Assembly: GCF_031457495.1 (NCBI RefSeq)
Contig: NZ_JAVDWM010000001.1
Location: forward strand, 2,344,001-2,408,000
Source: Sphingopyxis sp. BE259
Lineage (GTDB): Bacteria > Pseudomonadota > Alphaproteobacteria > Sphingomonadales > Sphingomonadaceae
Direction: 5' to 3'
DNA: 64,000 bases
Part shown: positions 53,150 through 61,812 of the stretch, piece after piece
Layout of the letters: each line of letters begins with the position of its first letter
Numbering within the stretch: position 1 is the stretch's first letter
Made by a program: the position numbers and the translations under genes
The notes under the pieces: model-generated
The model's input: only the letters and a program-made list of their open reading frames with translations
The model's database searches: none
What the model was told of the DNA's origin: nothing

Positions 53150-54952
53150 TCAGGCAGCGTAAAATTGTTCCGGGGTCAGCGCCATCATCGCTTCGCTCCC
53201 CGCTTCGATCTTGCGGCGCAGCGACCCGGCGTCGGGCAGGAACCGTTCGCCAAAGTGGCGCGCGGTGACAAGCTTGGCTTCAAGGAACGCCTTGTTGCCG
53301 CGCCCTTCGGCGAGCGCCTTCTGCGCCGCCTCCGCCATCATCAGCCACATCGATCCCAGCGCGACGATCCCCATGATGTGCATGTAATGGTGCGCGCCGG
53401 CCCCGATATTGTTGGGGTTCGCCATGCCGTTCTGCATGAACCACATCGTAGCAGCCTTCAGTTCGCCGTTTGCTTTTTCCAGCCGCCCAGCGAAGTCCGC
53501 CAGTGGCTCATTGTCCTTGGCGCGCGCGCATTCGGCGTCGATGATCGCAAAGAACGCCTGGATCGCACGCCCGCCATTCTGGGCCAGCTTGCGCCCGACC
53601 AGATCCATCGCCTGGACGCCGTTCGCGCCTTCGTAGATCATCGTGATGCGGGCATCGCGGACATATTGGCTCATCCCCCATTCTTCGATGTAGCCGTGGC
53701 CGCCGAACACCTGCTGCGCGTTGGTCGCGACGTCATAGCCCTTGTCGGTGCCATAGCCCTTGATTACCGGGGTGAGCAGGCTGACGAGGTCGTCGGCGCG
53801 CTGGCGCTCCTCTTCGGTTTCCGCGACATGCGCCAGATCGACTTGCAAGGCACCCCACAGGCACAGCGCGCGCAGCCCCTCGACCGTCGCCTTCGCATCG
53901 ATCAGCATCCTGCGCACGTCGGGGTGAACGAACAGCGGATCGGCCTTTTCCTGCGGGTCTTGCGGTCCGGTCAGCGCCCGCCCCTGACGGCGGTCCTGCG
54001 CATAGGCGACGGCGTTCTGGAACGCGATGTCGGCCTGTCCCAGCCCCTGGATACCAACGCCGAGGCGCGCCGCGTTCATCATCACGAACATCGCGGCGAG
54101 ACCCTTATTCTCCTCGCCGACCATCCAGCCCTTGGCGCCGTCATAGTTCATGACGCAGGTCGAATTGGCGTGAATGCCCATCTTGTGTTCGATCGACCCG
54201 CATTGCAGCGCGTTACGCTCACCCAGCGAGCCATCGTCATTGACGAGGAACTTCGGCACGATGAACAGCGAGATGCCCTTGACGCTGTCGGGCGCGTCGG
54301 GGGTCTTGGCGAGGACAAGGTGGACGATATTCTCGGTCAGGTCATGCTCGCCCGACGAAATGAAAATCTTGGTCCCGGTGACGTCATAGCTACCATCGCC
54401 GTTCGGCACCGCACGGGTGCGGATCAGGCCCAGGTCGGTGCCGCAATGCGGTTCGGTCAGGTTCATGGTCCCGCCCCATTCGCCCGAAATCATCCGCGGC
54501 GCATAAAGCGCCTTTTGTTCATCCGAACCCTTGACCAATATTGCCGCGACCGCGGCCTGAGTCAGCCCCGGATACATCGCAAAGGCCTGGTTTGCTGCCA
54601 TGCGATATTCCTCAACCGGGAAACCGACGACATGCGGGAGCCCTTGGCCGCCAAAGGCTTCGGGCTGGGTCAGCAGCGTCCAGCCGGCCTCGCAATAGGC
54701 CTTATACGCATCCTTGAAGCCTGTGGGCGTCGTCACCGATCCGTCGTCGTGCCGGGTGCAACCTTCCAGATCGCCAGACTGGTTGATCGGGAACAGCACT
54801 TCCTCACAGAATTTTCCCGCCTCGGTCAGCACCGCTTCGATCATGTCAGGAGTCGCATTGGCGAAGCCGGGGAGATTGGCGTAACGCTCGACCCCCAGCA
54901 CATCGTTGAGGAGGAAAAGGCTGTCTTGCACAGGCGCGCGATAGACGGGCAT
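53150..54952 (-). CDS. Acyl-CoA dehydrogenase, 600-residue family
   Basis: 600 residues, longer than the ~390-residue classical enzymes because of N- and C-terminal extensions typical of the ACAD family with PF12418/PF12806-type domains. N-L-T-E-P-H-C-G-T-D, T-G-T-K-I-F-I-S-S-G-E-H-D and the catalytic Glu in I-Y-E-G-A-N-G-V-Q are present. These enzymes act on medium or long acyl-CoAs; substrate not known here. It is 68 bases after the MerR regulator and is followed by the PLD-like gene. Confidence 0.92.
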   Translation of the reverse strand: MPVYRAPVQDSLFLLNDVLGVERYANLPGFANATPDMIEAVLTEAGKFCEEVLFPINQSGDLEGCTRHDDGSVTTPTGFKDAYKAYCEAGWTLLTQPEAFGGQGLPHVVGFPVEEYRMAANQAFAMYPGLTQAAVAAILVKGSDEQKALYAPRMISGEWGGTMNLTEPHCGTDLGLIRTRAVPNGDGSYDVTGTKIFISSGEHDLTENIVHLVLAKTPDAPDSVKGISLFIVPKFLVNDDGSLGERNALQCGSIEHKMGIHANSTCVMNYDGAKGWMVGEENKGLAAMFVMMNAARLGVGIQGLGQADIAFQNAVAYAQDRRQGRALTGPQDPQEKADPLFVHPDVRRMLIDAKATVEGLRALCLWGALQVDLAHVAETEEERQRADDLVSLLTPVIKGYGTDKGYDVATNAQQVFGGHGYIEEWGMSQYVRDARITMIYEGANGVQAMDLVGRKLAQNGGRAIQAFFAIIDAECARAKDNEPLADFAGRLEKANGELKAATMWFMQNGMANPNNIGAGAHHYMHIMGIVALGSMWLMMAEAAQKALAEGRGNKAFLEAKLVTARHFGERFLPDAGSLRRKIEAGSEAMMALTPEQFYAA

Positions 54953-55020
54953 GGGGTATCCTTTTGAAAATCAGGTTGGCAATGTCATACTTGCCTGGGG
55001 AGGCTTGCCGAGGAAGAGCT

Positions 55021-55452
55021 TCAACCGACTTTTTGGCCGGCATCGACTTTCTTCACCATATCGATGAAACGCGACAATTCTTCGACAGCGCTGTCGATGT
55101 CGTCGCGCTGGCGCTGCAACAAACCGATGCGCTGTTCGCATTTTTCGATCGTCACTTGGCGTTGCAGCTTGCGGCCGTCGCCAACGTCGTAGAGGTCGAT
55201 CATCTCGCGAATATCGGCCAGGCTGAAACCCGTTCGCTTCGCGCGCAGGATCCACGCCAGCCGGGCGCGGTCGCGTTTTGAATAGATGCGCGACAATCCC
55301 TTGCGCGACGGGCTGATCAGCCCTTCATCCTCATAAAACCGCAACGCGCGCGCGGTGACCCCGAACTCGGTCGACAAGTCGGTGATGCTGAATTGTTCGC
55401 GCCCCAGATGATCGGGCGTATCGATATGGGCGTGGCCATATGGTTCGGTCAT
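55021..55452 (-). CDS. MerR family transcriptional regulator
   Basis: 143 residues. The winged helix is F-S-I-T-D-L-S-T-E-F-G-V-T, A-L-R-F-Y-E-D-E-G-L-I and R-x-Y-S-K-R-D-R-A-R-L. An antiparallel coiled coil (about 85-138) follows, without the Cys ligands of metal sensors. The form matches LiuR-like regulators of branched-chain or fatty-acid acyl-CoA catabolism. The acyl-CoA dehydrogenase follows 68 bases later on the same strand, and a palindrome lies just upstream of the start. ATG at 55452 is favoured over 55497, which would overlap the palindrome. Confidence 0.88.
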   Translation of the reverse strand: MTEPYGHAHIDTPDHLGREQFSITDLSTEFGVTARALRFYEDEGLISPSRKGLSRIYSKRDRARLAWILRAKRTGFSLADIREMIDLYDVGDGRKLQRQVTIEKCEQRIGLLQRQRDDIDSAVEELSRFIDMVKKVDAGQKVG

Positions 55453-55472
55453 GTCGACGAAACTAGTTTCCG

Positions 55473-55488
55473 TTGACGTGAACGTCAA
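55473..55488. promoter_or_regulatory. Palindromic operator of MerR/LiuR type
   Basis: TTGACGT-GA-ACGTCAA is a perfect 7-base dyad around two bases, ending 21 bases upstream of the MerR start. LiuR-type MerR regulators recognise palindromes with the same ACGT-NN-ACGT core. The position supports autoregulation of the operon with the acyl-CoA dehydrogenase and PLD-like genes. Confidence 0.6.
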
Positions 55489-55518
55489 GACCGGCAAATT
55501 GCGCCAATTCGGGGCCGG

Positions 55519-56052
55519 TCAGACCCCGCAGGGCTGATGCATATTGCCCTGTCGATCGCGGATCTGCAAGCCCCGCGCATCGTCGGCCGACCAGCTGGCG
55601 CGCGGCAGGCGCAAACCCGACAGCGAAGCGCGGGCGGGACACAGCGACGCGCATTGCGGCGGCAGGTCTCCGGGCAGGCGCAGTTCGTCCTCCTCCTCAT
55701 GAACCAGTGCCTCGCAGCCGTCGGCGAAGCGTAGCCGCCAGCCGCCGCGATCGCGCGTCATCGTTCCGCTTGCCGTGCAGGACAGGGTGGCGCCGAACGC
55801 CGCCGTGACCGCAAAACGCCACTGCCCCGCTCCGTCGGGCACAACGCACATCGCATCGCGGCCCAGATCATGGGTGCGTTCGAACACCCCGACCGGTGAT
55901 GCGGCATCGGCCCGCACGACGCCGCGCTCGCGGGCCGCCTGTTCGAGCGGGTTGTCGGCGTCGACCCCCTGCCCGCTATCGCCCGAGGTCGATCGCTCGC
56001 ATCCGGCGAGAAGCAGCGCCGCGAGCGCCAGTGCGGCACTAATCCGCCGCAT
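55519..56052 (-). CDS. Putative lipoprotein of unknown function
   Basis: 177 residues. The N-terminus [18 protein letters not shown] is a clear lipoprotein signal with lipobox L-A-G-C. The mature part has a D-A-M-C-V-V-P motif, D-G-C-E-A-L and P-P-Q-C-A-S-L-C-P, five further cysteines in all before a final P-C-G-V, which suggests disulfides. The start codon lies inside the hisI 3' end (14-base overlap), so it is probably expressed with hisI. I do not recognise the family. Confidence 0.75.
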   Translation of the reverse strand: MRRISAALALAALLLAGCERSTSGDSGQGVDADNPLEQAARERGVVRADAASPVGVFERTHDLGRDAMCVVPDGAGQWRFAVTAAFGATLSCTASGTMTRDRGGWRLRFADGCEALVHEEEDELRLPGDLPPQCASLCPARASLSGLRLPRASWSADDARGLQIRDRQGNMHQPCGV

Positions 56053-56419
56053 CGTCCGCCAGGAAAATCAGGCTGCCATCTGCTTCGACGCGGCGATAGA
56101 AACAGCTCCGCCGCCCGGTGTGACAAGCCGGACCCGCAGGCGTCACCCGCAGCAACAGCGCATCCTGATCGCAATCGACGCGCATCTCGAGCATGGTCAA
56201 TCCGTTGCCCGACGTCTCGCCCTTGCGCCACAGCGCGCCGCGTGAGCGCGACCAGAAATGCGCCTGCCCCGTCGCCTGTGTCCGCTCGATAGCCTCGGCA
56301 TTCATGTGCGCGACCATCAGCAGCACGCCGGTGTCGGCATCGGTGACGATCGCAGTCACCAGTCCCGCCGCGTCAAAGCGCGGCATAAAGCGGTCGGCGG
56401 TGTCGCGCTGATCGTTCAT
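56039..56419 (-). CDS. hisI: Phosphoribosyl-AMP cyclohydrolase
   Basis: 126 residues. HisI hydrolyses phosphoribosyl-AMP in histidine synthesis. [19 protein letters not shown] is the conserved core and D-C-D-Q-D-A with the late [11 protein letters not shown] zinc cysteines are all present. HisE is not fused. The gene overlaps the lipoprotein gene by 14 bases. Other his genes are outside the window. Confidence 0.94.
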   Translation of the reverse strand: MNDQRDTADRFMPRFDAAGLVTAIVTDADTGVLLMVAHMNAEAIERTQATGQAHFWSRSRGALWRKGETSGNGLTMLEMRVDCDQDALLLRVTPAGPACHTGRRSCFYRRVEADGSLIFLADDAAD

Positions 56420-56559
56420 CCCTGCGCTTTAGAGCAGGAGCAAAGCCCCTGTCACCCCGTCGATCGCCACCGCGATGACAATATCGTGAATAGGGGGGCG
56501 ACATTTGCGATCGCCGTCCCTATATGCGCGCCAGTCACTGCCCTCGCTGCTGGACCATC

Positions 56560-58017
56560 ATGCTCACCACACACCCTTTCGACGATGACAAGCTCCGCGA
56601 GGAGTGCGGCGTCTTTGGTATTCATGGCGCCGACAGTGCCGCGGCGGTCGTTGCGCTGGGCCTGCATGCCCTCCAGCATCGCGGGCAGGAGGCAGCGGGC
56701 ATCACTGCCTTCGACGGCCGCGAATTCCACACCCACCGCGCGATGGGCCATGTCGCCGGCAATTTCGACCGCGACGACATCATGCGCCAATTGCAGGGCG
56801 GATCGTCGGTCGGCCATGTCCGCTATTCGACGACCGGCGAGACGGCGCTGCGCAACGTCCAGCCCTTGTTTGCCGATCTGTCCACCGGCGGTTTCGCGGT
56901 CGCGCATAACGGCAATATCTCCAACGCGACCGCGCTTAAAAAGCTGCTCGTCCGCCGCGGTTCGATCTTTCAATCGACCAGCGATACCGAGGTGATCATC
57001 CATCTCGTCGCAACGTCGAGCTATCGCTCGCTGCTCGACCGGTTCATCGACGCGCTGAAACAGGTCGAGGGCGCCTATTCGCTGATCTGCCTGACCGCCG
57101 AAGGCATGATCGGCTGCCGCGATCCGCTCGGCATCCGCCCGCTCGTCATCGGCAAGCTCGGCGATGCGCACATCCTTGCCTCGGAGACCGTCGCGCTCGA
57201 CGTCGTCGGCGCCGAATTTGTCCGCTCGGTCGAACCCGGCGAGTTGGTGATCATCCGCGACGGTCAGTTGAAATCGCATCGGCCCTTTGCCTCGCAATCG
57301 GCGCGGCCGTGCATCTTCGAATATGTGTATTTCTCGCGTCCCGATTCGATCGTCGACGGGACCAGCGTCTATTCGGTCCGCAAGGCGATCGGCGCCGAAC
57401 TGGCGCGCGAAAATCCGGTCGATGCCGATCTGATTATCCCGGTCCCCGATTCGGGCACCCCCGCCGCAATCGGCTATGCGCAGGAATCGGGCATCCCGTT
57501 CGAACTCGGGATCATCCGCTCGCACTATGTCGGACGCACCTTCATTCAGCCGGGCGACAAGGTTCGCCACCTGGGCGTAAAACTGAAGCACAACGCCAAT
57601 CGCGCGTTGATCGCGGGCAAGCGGATCGTGCTGATCGACGATTCGATCGTGCGCGGGACGACGAGCCTGAAAATCGTTCAGATGATGCGCGATGCCGGCG
57701 CCGCCGAAGTCCATATGCGGATCGCCAGCCCGCCGACCCAGCATAGCTGCTTCTATGGCGTCGATACCCCCGAGCGCGCCAAACTCCTCGCCGCGCAGAT
57801 GACCGTCGGCCAGATGGCGAACTTCATCAACGCCGACAGCCTGTCGTTCGTCACCATCGACGGCCTGTACCGCGCGCTGGGCGAAGCAAAACGCAGCGAC
57901 AACGCACCGCAATATTGCGACGCATGCTTTACCGGTGACTATCCGACCACGCTGACCGATTTCGACGAGCATGGCTTGGAAGATCAATTTTCGCTGCTTG
58001 CCGAACGGGTTGTCTAA
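56560..58017 (+). CDS. purF: Amidophosphoribosyltransferase
   Basis: 485 residues. PurF makes phosphoribosylamine from PRPP and glutamine, the committing step of purine synthesis. The short propeptide precedes the nucleophilic Cys in E-E-C-G-V-F-G-I-H-G, which becomes the N-terminal residue; R-Y-S-T-T-G and H-N-G-N-I-S-N are glutaminase features. V-L-I-D-D-S-I-V-R-G-T-T is the PRPP loop. Cysteines near C-F-Y-G-V-D-T and Y-C-D-A-C-F may hold the Fe-S cluster of the Bacillus-type enzyme. The ATG at 56560 is chosen over 56524, which would add a non-family extension before the propeptide. An SDR gene follows after four bases. Confidence 0.95.
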   Translation: MLTTHPFDDDKLREECGVFGIHGADSAAAVVALGLHALQHRGQEAAGITAFDGREFHTHRAMGHVAGNFDRDDIMRQLQGGSSVGHVRYSTTGETALRNVQPLFADLSTGGFAVAHNGNISNATALKKLLVRRGSIFQSTSDTEVIIHLVATSSYRSLLDRFIDALKQVEGAYSLICLTAEGMIGCRDPLGIRPLVIGKLGDAHILASETVALDVVGAEFVRSVEPGELVIIRDGQLKSHRPFASQSARPCIFEYVYFSRPDSIVDGTSVYSVRKAIGAELARENPVDADLIIPVPDSGTPAAIGYAQESGIPFELGIIRSHYVGRTFIQPGDKVRHLGVKLKHNANRALIAGKRIVLIDDSIVRGTTSLKIVQMMRDAGAAEVHMRIASPPTQHSCFYGVDTPERAKLLAAQMTVGQMANFINADSLSFVTIDGLYRALGEAKRSDNAPQYCDACFTGDYPTTLTDFDEHGLEDQFSLLAERVV

Positions 58018-58021
58018 CACA

Positions 58022-58756
58022 ATGACGATGAAGACTGAAGAACTGGCGGGGCAAGTTGCGCTCGTCACCGGGGCAAGCCGCGGTATCGGCGAAGCGGTTG
58101 CCGAAGCCTTGGCCGCACGCGGCGCGCATGTCGTGATCACCGCGCGCACCGCGGGCGGGCTCGAGGCGCTTGAGGATCGTATCCACGAAGCCGGCGGCGC
58201 TGCGACGATCGCCCCGCTCGACCTGACCGACGGCGACAGCATCGCGCGACTGGCAAGTGCAATGGCCGAACGCTGGCAACAGCTCGACATGCTGGTGCTC
58301 AACGCGGCGATGCTCGGCACACTGACCCCGGTCGCGGCGATCGACGGCAAGGAATTCAACAAGCTGCTGACGCTAAATCTGATCGCGCAGCAGGCATTGA
58401 TCGCCAATTTCGACCCGCTGCTGCGCCGCGCCGCCAGCGGCCGGGTGCTCGCTCTGTCGAGCAGCGTCGCGCGCGAGCCGCGCGCCTATTGGGGCGCATA
58501 TGCCGCATCGAAGGCCGCGTTCGAGACGCTCGTCACCAGCTATGGCGCCGAAATGCGCAACATCTCGACCGTTCGCACCGCGATCCTCGATCCCGGCGGC
58601 ACCCGCACCCAGATGCGCGCGCGCGCCTACCCGGGCGAAGACGCCCAAAGTATCAAGGATCCCGCCGCGGTCGGCGAGTTTGTCGCAGGGCTGATGGTCG
58701 ATGGCTTCGACAGCACCGCATTCCACGCGCTGCCCAAGGTCATGGAAAAGGCTTAA
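58022..58756 (+). CDS. SDR family NAD(P)-dependent oxidoreductase
   Basis: 244 residues. The cofactor motif T-G-A-S-R-G-I-G is at about 17-24, N-A-A (N-A-A-M-L) follows, and the catalytic Ser/Tyr/Lys are in L-S-S-S-V-A and Y-A-A-S-K. Classical short-chain dehydrogenase; substrate unknown. It follows purF by four bases with little sign of an independent promoter, so it is probably co-transcribed. Confidence 0.9.
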   Translation: MTMKTEELAGQVALVTGASRGIGEAVAEALAARGAHVVITARTAGGLEALEDRIHEAGGAATIAPLDLTDGDSIARLASAMAERWQQLDMLVLNAAMLGTLTPVAAIDGKEFNKLLTLNLIAQQALIANFDPLLRRAASGRVLALSSSVAREPRAYWGAYAASKAAFETLVTSYGAEMRNISTVRTAILDPGGTRTQMRARAYPGEDAQSIKDPAAVGEFVAGLMVDGFDSTAFHALPKVMEKA

Positions 58757-58816
58757 CGTCATCTTCGTTTTCCGGCACTAAGGCAGCCACATAACGGGGT
58801 TTGCGAGGGTGCGGGA

Positions 58817-59203
58817 ATGACCAAGGAAATTTTGCGATCGGCGATCGCTGCGGTGATCGGCATCGCCGTCGCATTCGGGCTGATCTGGCTGGCCCAATAT
58901 GCCGGCAATGAAATCTCGCCCGCCGAATATGACCTCGACACCGGCGAGATATTGATCCCGATCGGATCGACGATCGCCCTGATCGTCGGTTGGTTCATCG
59001 GCACCTTTGCCGGAGCGTGGCTGGCGATCCGGATCTCGGCGGGCACCGGGGCCGGATGGATCGTCGCCGGGTCGGTGATCGGCGCCGCGCTCTACCGCGC
59101 CGTGACCCTGGCCGATACCTGGTGGATCATGGCGCTGGGCGTCGCGGTGCCGTTGGCGGCGGTGTGGTTGGCGCAGCGGGCGGCAACCATCATTGCAGAC
59201 TAA
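58817..59203 (+). CDS. Small integral membrane protein of unknown function
   Basis: 128 residues with four predicted membrane helices: one near the N-terminus (A-V-I-G-I-A-V-A-F-G-L-I-W-L), one in I-G-S-T-I-A-L-I-V-G-W-F-I-G, one in G-W-I-V-A-G-S-V-I-G-A and one at W-I-M-A-L-G-V-A-V-P-L. The acidic loop E-Y-D-L-D-T-G lies between the first two. I do not recognise a family. It is followed by a palindromic repeat before convergent genes. Confidence 0.7.
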   Translation: MTKEILRSAIAAVIGIAVAFGLIWLAQYAGNEISPAEYDLDTGEILIPIGSTIALIVGWFIGTFAGAWLAIRISAGTGAGWIVAGSVIGAALYRAVTLADTWWIMALGVAVPLAAVWLAQRAATIIAD

Positions 59204-59207
59204 CATA

Positions 59208-59300
59208 CCGTCGCCCCCGCGCAGGCGGGGGCCACTTGCGGCCTTTTCCTGCTTCGACGGGTAGACATCCAGCGGCCCCCGCCTGCGCGGGGGGCGACGG
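59208..59300. repeat. Palindromic intergenic repeat, family C (well-formed)
   Basis: Arms at 59208-59233 and 59274-59300 (CCGTCGCCCCCGCGCAGG... and its near-complement) form a long GC-rich hairpin over a 40-base loop. It lies between two convergent genes and could be a bidirectional terminator. A degenerate relative lies at 23869. Confidence 0.75.
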
Positions 59301-59303
59301 ATC

Positions 59304-60476
59304 TTATTTCGCTTCCCCGTCCACCGCCGCCTGCACGCTCTTGTAAAACGCCTCGCGCGCCGCGCCGACACCCTCGGGGTCGGTTGCGGTCGGCCAGTTG
59401 CCGTTCGACGCGATCACCAGCTTGCGCTTGGGATCGATGAAGATGCCCTGCCCGAAGATGCCCTGCGCGGCAAAGCTGCCGTCATCGTTGGTCCACCATT
59501 GATAGCCATAGCCGCGGCCCGGAATGTCAATCCCCGCCTGCTTGGTCGTCGCGGCGGTCATCCAGTCATCGGGCACGACCTTTTCACCGCCCGCGACCCC
59601 GCCGTTCAGCATGAACTGGCCGAACCGCGCATAATCCTTCAGGCTTGCCGACATGCAGCAGCCGCTGATCTCATGCCCGGTGGCGCCGAGCATCCACACC
59701 GCATCCTGCTCCATCCCGAACGGCTTCCACACCTTTTCGGACAGATATTGCGACAGCGTCTTGCCCGTCGCACTCGACACCAGCACGCCGATCAAATTGG
59801 TCTCGCCGGTCTTATACACCCACTTCGACCCTGCGGGCGCTTCGCGCGGCAAGGTCTTCATATAGCTGACAGTTATATCCTCGCCCTCGACGGGTTTCTG
59901 CATGTTGAACTGGGCCACGTCGGATTTGGGATCGGTATAGTCCTCGTTCCACTTGACCCCCGACGTCATCGTCAACAACTGCCGCACCGACACATCGTCA
60001 TAGGCCGAACCCTTGAGTCCCGGAATATAGACGGTGACCTTGTCGTCGAGGCTCTTGATATAGCCATCCTTGACCGCCGCGCCGACCAAGGTCGAGGTGA
60101 AGCTTTTGGCAACCGAAAAGCTGGTCCAGCGCCCCGCGGCGCCGTAGCCCAGCGCATATTTCTCGAGCCGGATCTTGCCTTCCTGGACGATGATCAACCC
60201 GGAATTGCGCTGCTTCGCCATGTAAGCATCGACATCCACGCCAAGGTCCAGCGGCTGCCCCTGCGGCAGCGGATAGACCGTGTCGCCAGCCTCGACCGTG
60301 TTGACCGCCACCTTGGGAACGGTTTCCATTGTCCGGAAAGCGGTGTCGCGTTGATCCTGGGTCCAGAACAGCACATTCATATCCTTTGGCAGCGTGTCGA
60401 TGGTTTGGGTCGATGCGGGCGTATTGCACCCCGCCACCGCAGCACATAAAAGTGCCGCTGCCAGATATCGTCGCAT
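59304..60476 (-). CDS. Serine hydrolase of beta-lactamase/PBP-like fold, lipoprotein
   Basis: 390 residues. The signal ends in lipobox A-V-A-G-C. The catalytic S-x-x-K is S-V-A-K (Ser-Phe-Ser-Val-Ala-Lys), and Y-K-T-G-E-T-N and the late W-W-T-N-D-D supply the YxN- and KTG-like positions. Relatives are class C-like esterases and EstB/6-aminohexanoate hydrolases; a true beta-lactamase is less likely. GAGAGGAAG precedes ATG 60476. The cfa gene ends 20 bases upstream on the same strand. Confidence 0.85.
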   Translation of the reverse strand: MRRYLAAALLCAAVAGCNTPASTQTIDTLPKDMNVLFWTQDQRDTAFRTMETVPKVAVNTVEAGDTVYPLPQGQPLDLGVDVDAYMAKQRNSGLIIVQEGKIRLEKYALGYGAAGRWTSFSVAKSFTSTLVGAAVKDGYIKSLDDKVTVYIPGLKGSAYDDVSVRQLLTMTSGVKWNEDYTDPKSDVAQFNMQKPVEGEDITVSYMKTLPREAPAGSKWVYKTGETNLIGVLVSSATGKTLSQYLSEKVWKPFGMEQDAVWMLGATGHEISGCCMSASLKDYARFGQFMLNGGVAGGEKVVPDDWMTAATTKQAGIDIPGRGYGYQWWTNDDGSFAAQGIFGQGIFIDPKRKLVIASNGNWPTATDPEGVGAAREAFYKSVQAAVDGEAK

Positions 60477-60496
60477 AGGCTTCCTCTCCCCTGTTT

Positions 60497-61777
60497 TCAG
60501 GCTGTTTTTTCCAGCGTGACTTGCGCGACGTCGATGCCGCCACCGCGAAAGCCGCCTTCGCAATATTGCAGATAATAGCGCCAGAGCCGCGCAAAGCGGT
60601 CGTCGAAGCCCGACGGCAGCAGGTTGGCGGCGACCGCTGCATCAAAACGCTCGCGCCACTGACGCAGCGTTTCGGCGTAATCGTCGCCGAACCGATGGAC
60701 ATCGCGCCATGCCAGACCGCGCTCTTCGGCCAGCGCCCGAAACCGGCTTTCGGACATCAGACAGCCGCCCGGAAAAATATAGGCCTGGATGAAATCGCTG
60801 CTCGCAACGTAGCGGTCGAACAGCGCATCGTTGATCAGAATATACTGGATCGCGGCCTTGCCGCCCGGACGCAGCAGCCGCGCGATCGCATCGAGATAGG
60901 TCGGCCAATAAGCCTGCCCGACCGCCTCTACCATTTCCACACTGGCGATCGCATCATAGGGCCCTTGGGCGTCGCGATAGTCGCAGATTTCGATGCGCGA
61001 GCGCCCTGACAAATCGATCGCAGCCAGCCGTGCGTCGGCCACCTCTGCCTGTGACGGCGACAGCGTGATTCCAGTGTAGAGCACATCGTGACGCTCGACC
61101 GCGCGCTCGGCCAAGGCACCCCACCCGCAACCGATTTCCAGCAAACGGCTGCCCGATCGCAGATCGAGCCGATCAAGAATTGCATCGACCTTTGCCGCCT
61201 GCGCCTCGTCCAGCGACTGCGCCGGATCGGTGAACAGCGCGCTCGAATAATTCATCGCCCGATCGAGCCACAAGCGATAGAAATCATTGCCCAAATCATA
61301 ATGGGCGTGGATGTTTCGCTTCGCGCCGCGGCGATCGTTCCGGCGCAGCGCGTGAACCGCCTTGTTCACCCAGCGCAGCGGCCCGCGCGCGCGCGCCGCG
61401 TCACCCAATGTTTCACCATTGCGCATGAACAGGTCGAACAATGGCACCGGATCGGGCGAGGCCCACTCTTCCGCGTCCCAGGCGCGATACCAGCCGACCG
61501 AGCCCGACAGCCCAAGCCGCACGAGTGCGGCCCAGCTGTGCAAATGGACAACCGCCGTCGGCCCGTTCCCGCGACCGCCCAGCAACCGGACGCTGCCGTC
61601 GGGCAAATGCGCCTCGATCGTGCCGAGTGACAGCCCGACATCGATGCGATCGAGCAGCCGGTGAAATATCCCCGCAGGCGCCAACGCCAACAGCCGGGCC
61701 AACAGCCCGCCGCTGCGATAGGCGCGATCGGCGCGAAGCAGTTCCTTGCCACGACGCGGGCTGACATGCGTGTTCAT
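60497..61777 (-). CDS. cfa: Cyclopropane-fatty-acyl-phospholipid synthase family protein
   Basis: 426 residues. An N-terminal lipid-binding region precedes the SAM methyltransferase domain: H-Y-D-L-G-N-D-F-Y, L-E-I-G-C-G-W-G-A-L-A-E and G-I-T-L-S-P-S-Q. Y-I-F-P-G-G-C-L and the E/H/Y catalytic environment match CFA synthases, which convert unsaturated acyl chains to cyclopropane chains in membrane phospholipids, often under stress. ATG at 61777 begins M-N-T-H; a longer in-frame start overlapping phrB is not supported. It follows photolyase by 35 bases on the same strand. Confidence 0.9.
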   Translation of the reverse strand: MNTHVSPRRGKELLRADRAYRSGGLLARLLALAPAGIFHRLLDRIDVGLSLGTIEAHLPDGSVRLLGGRGNGPTAVVHLHSWAALVRLGLSGSVGWYRAWDAEEWASPDPVPLFDLFMRNGETLGDAARARGPLRWVNKAVHALRRNDRRGAKRNIHAHYDLGNDFYRLWLDRAMNYSSALFTDPAQSLDEAQAAKVDAILDRLDLRSGSRLLEIGCGWGALAERAVERHDVLYTGITLSPSQAEVADARLAAIDLSGRSRIEICDYRDAQGPYDAIASVEMVEAVGQAYWPTYLDAIARLLRPGGKAAIQYILINDALFDRYVASSDFIQAYIFPGGCLMSESRFRALAEERGLAWRDVHRFGDDYAETLRQWRERFDAAVAANLLPSGFDDRFARLWRYYLQYCEGGFRGGGIDVAQVTLEKTA

Positions 61778-61812
61778 AGCGCCTTCCTGCCCCAAAGTCC
61801 GGCGCCTGACAA

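Noticed and set aside
52661..54967. A 768-codon open frame antisense to the PLD-like and acyl-CoA dehydrogenase genes.
   Set aside because: It is a mirror effect of GC-rich coding on the other strand; no family motifs and no start signal.
56452..58407. A 651-codon minus-strand frame opposite purF and the SDR gene.
   Set aside because: purF has its nucleophile, PRPP loop and full length on the plus strand; the opposite frame lacks motifs.
59304..60476. A beta-lactamase resistance gene with AmpG as partner.
   Set aside because: The sequence fits the broad esterase/PBP-like family as a lipoprotein, and the AmpG-like gene is 45 kb away without an AmpR-type regulator.
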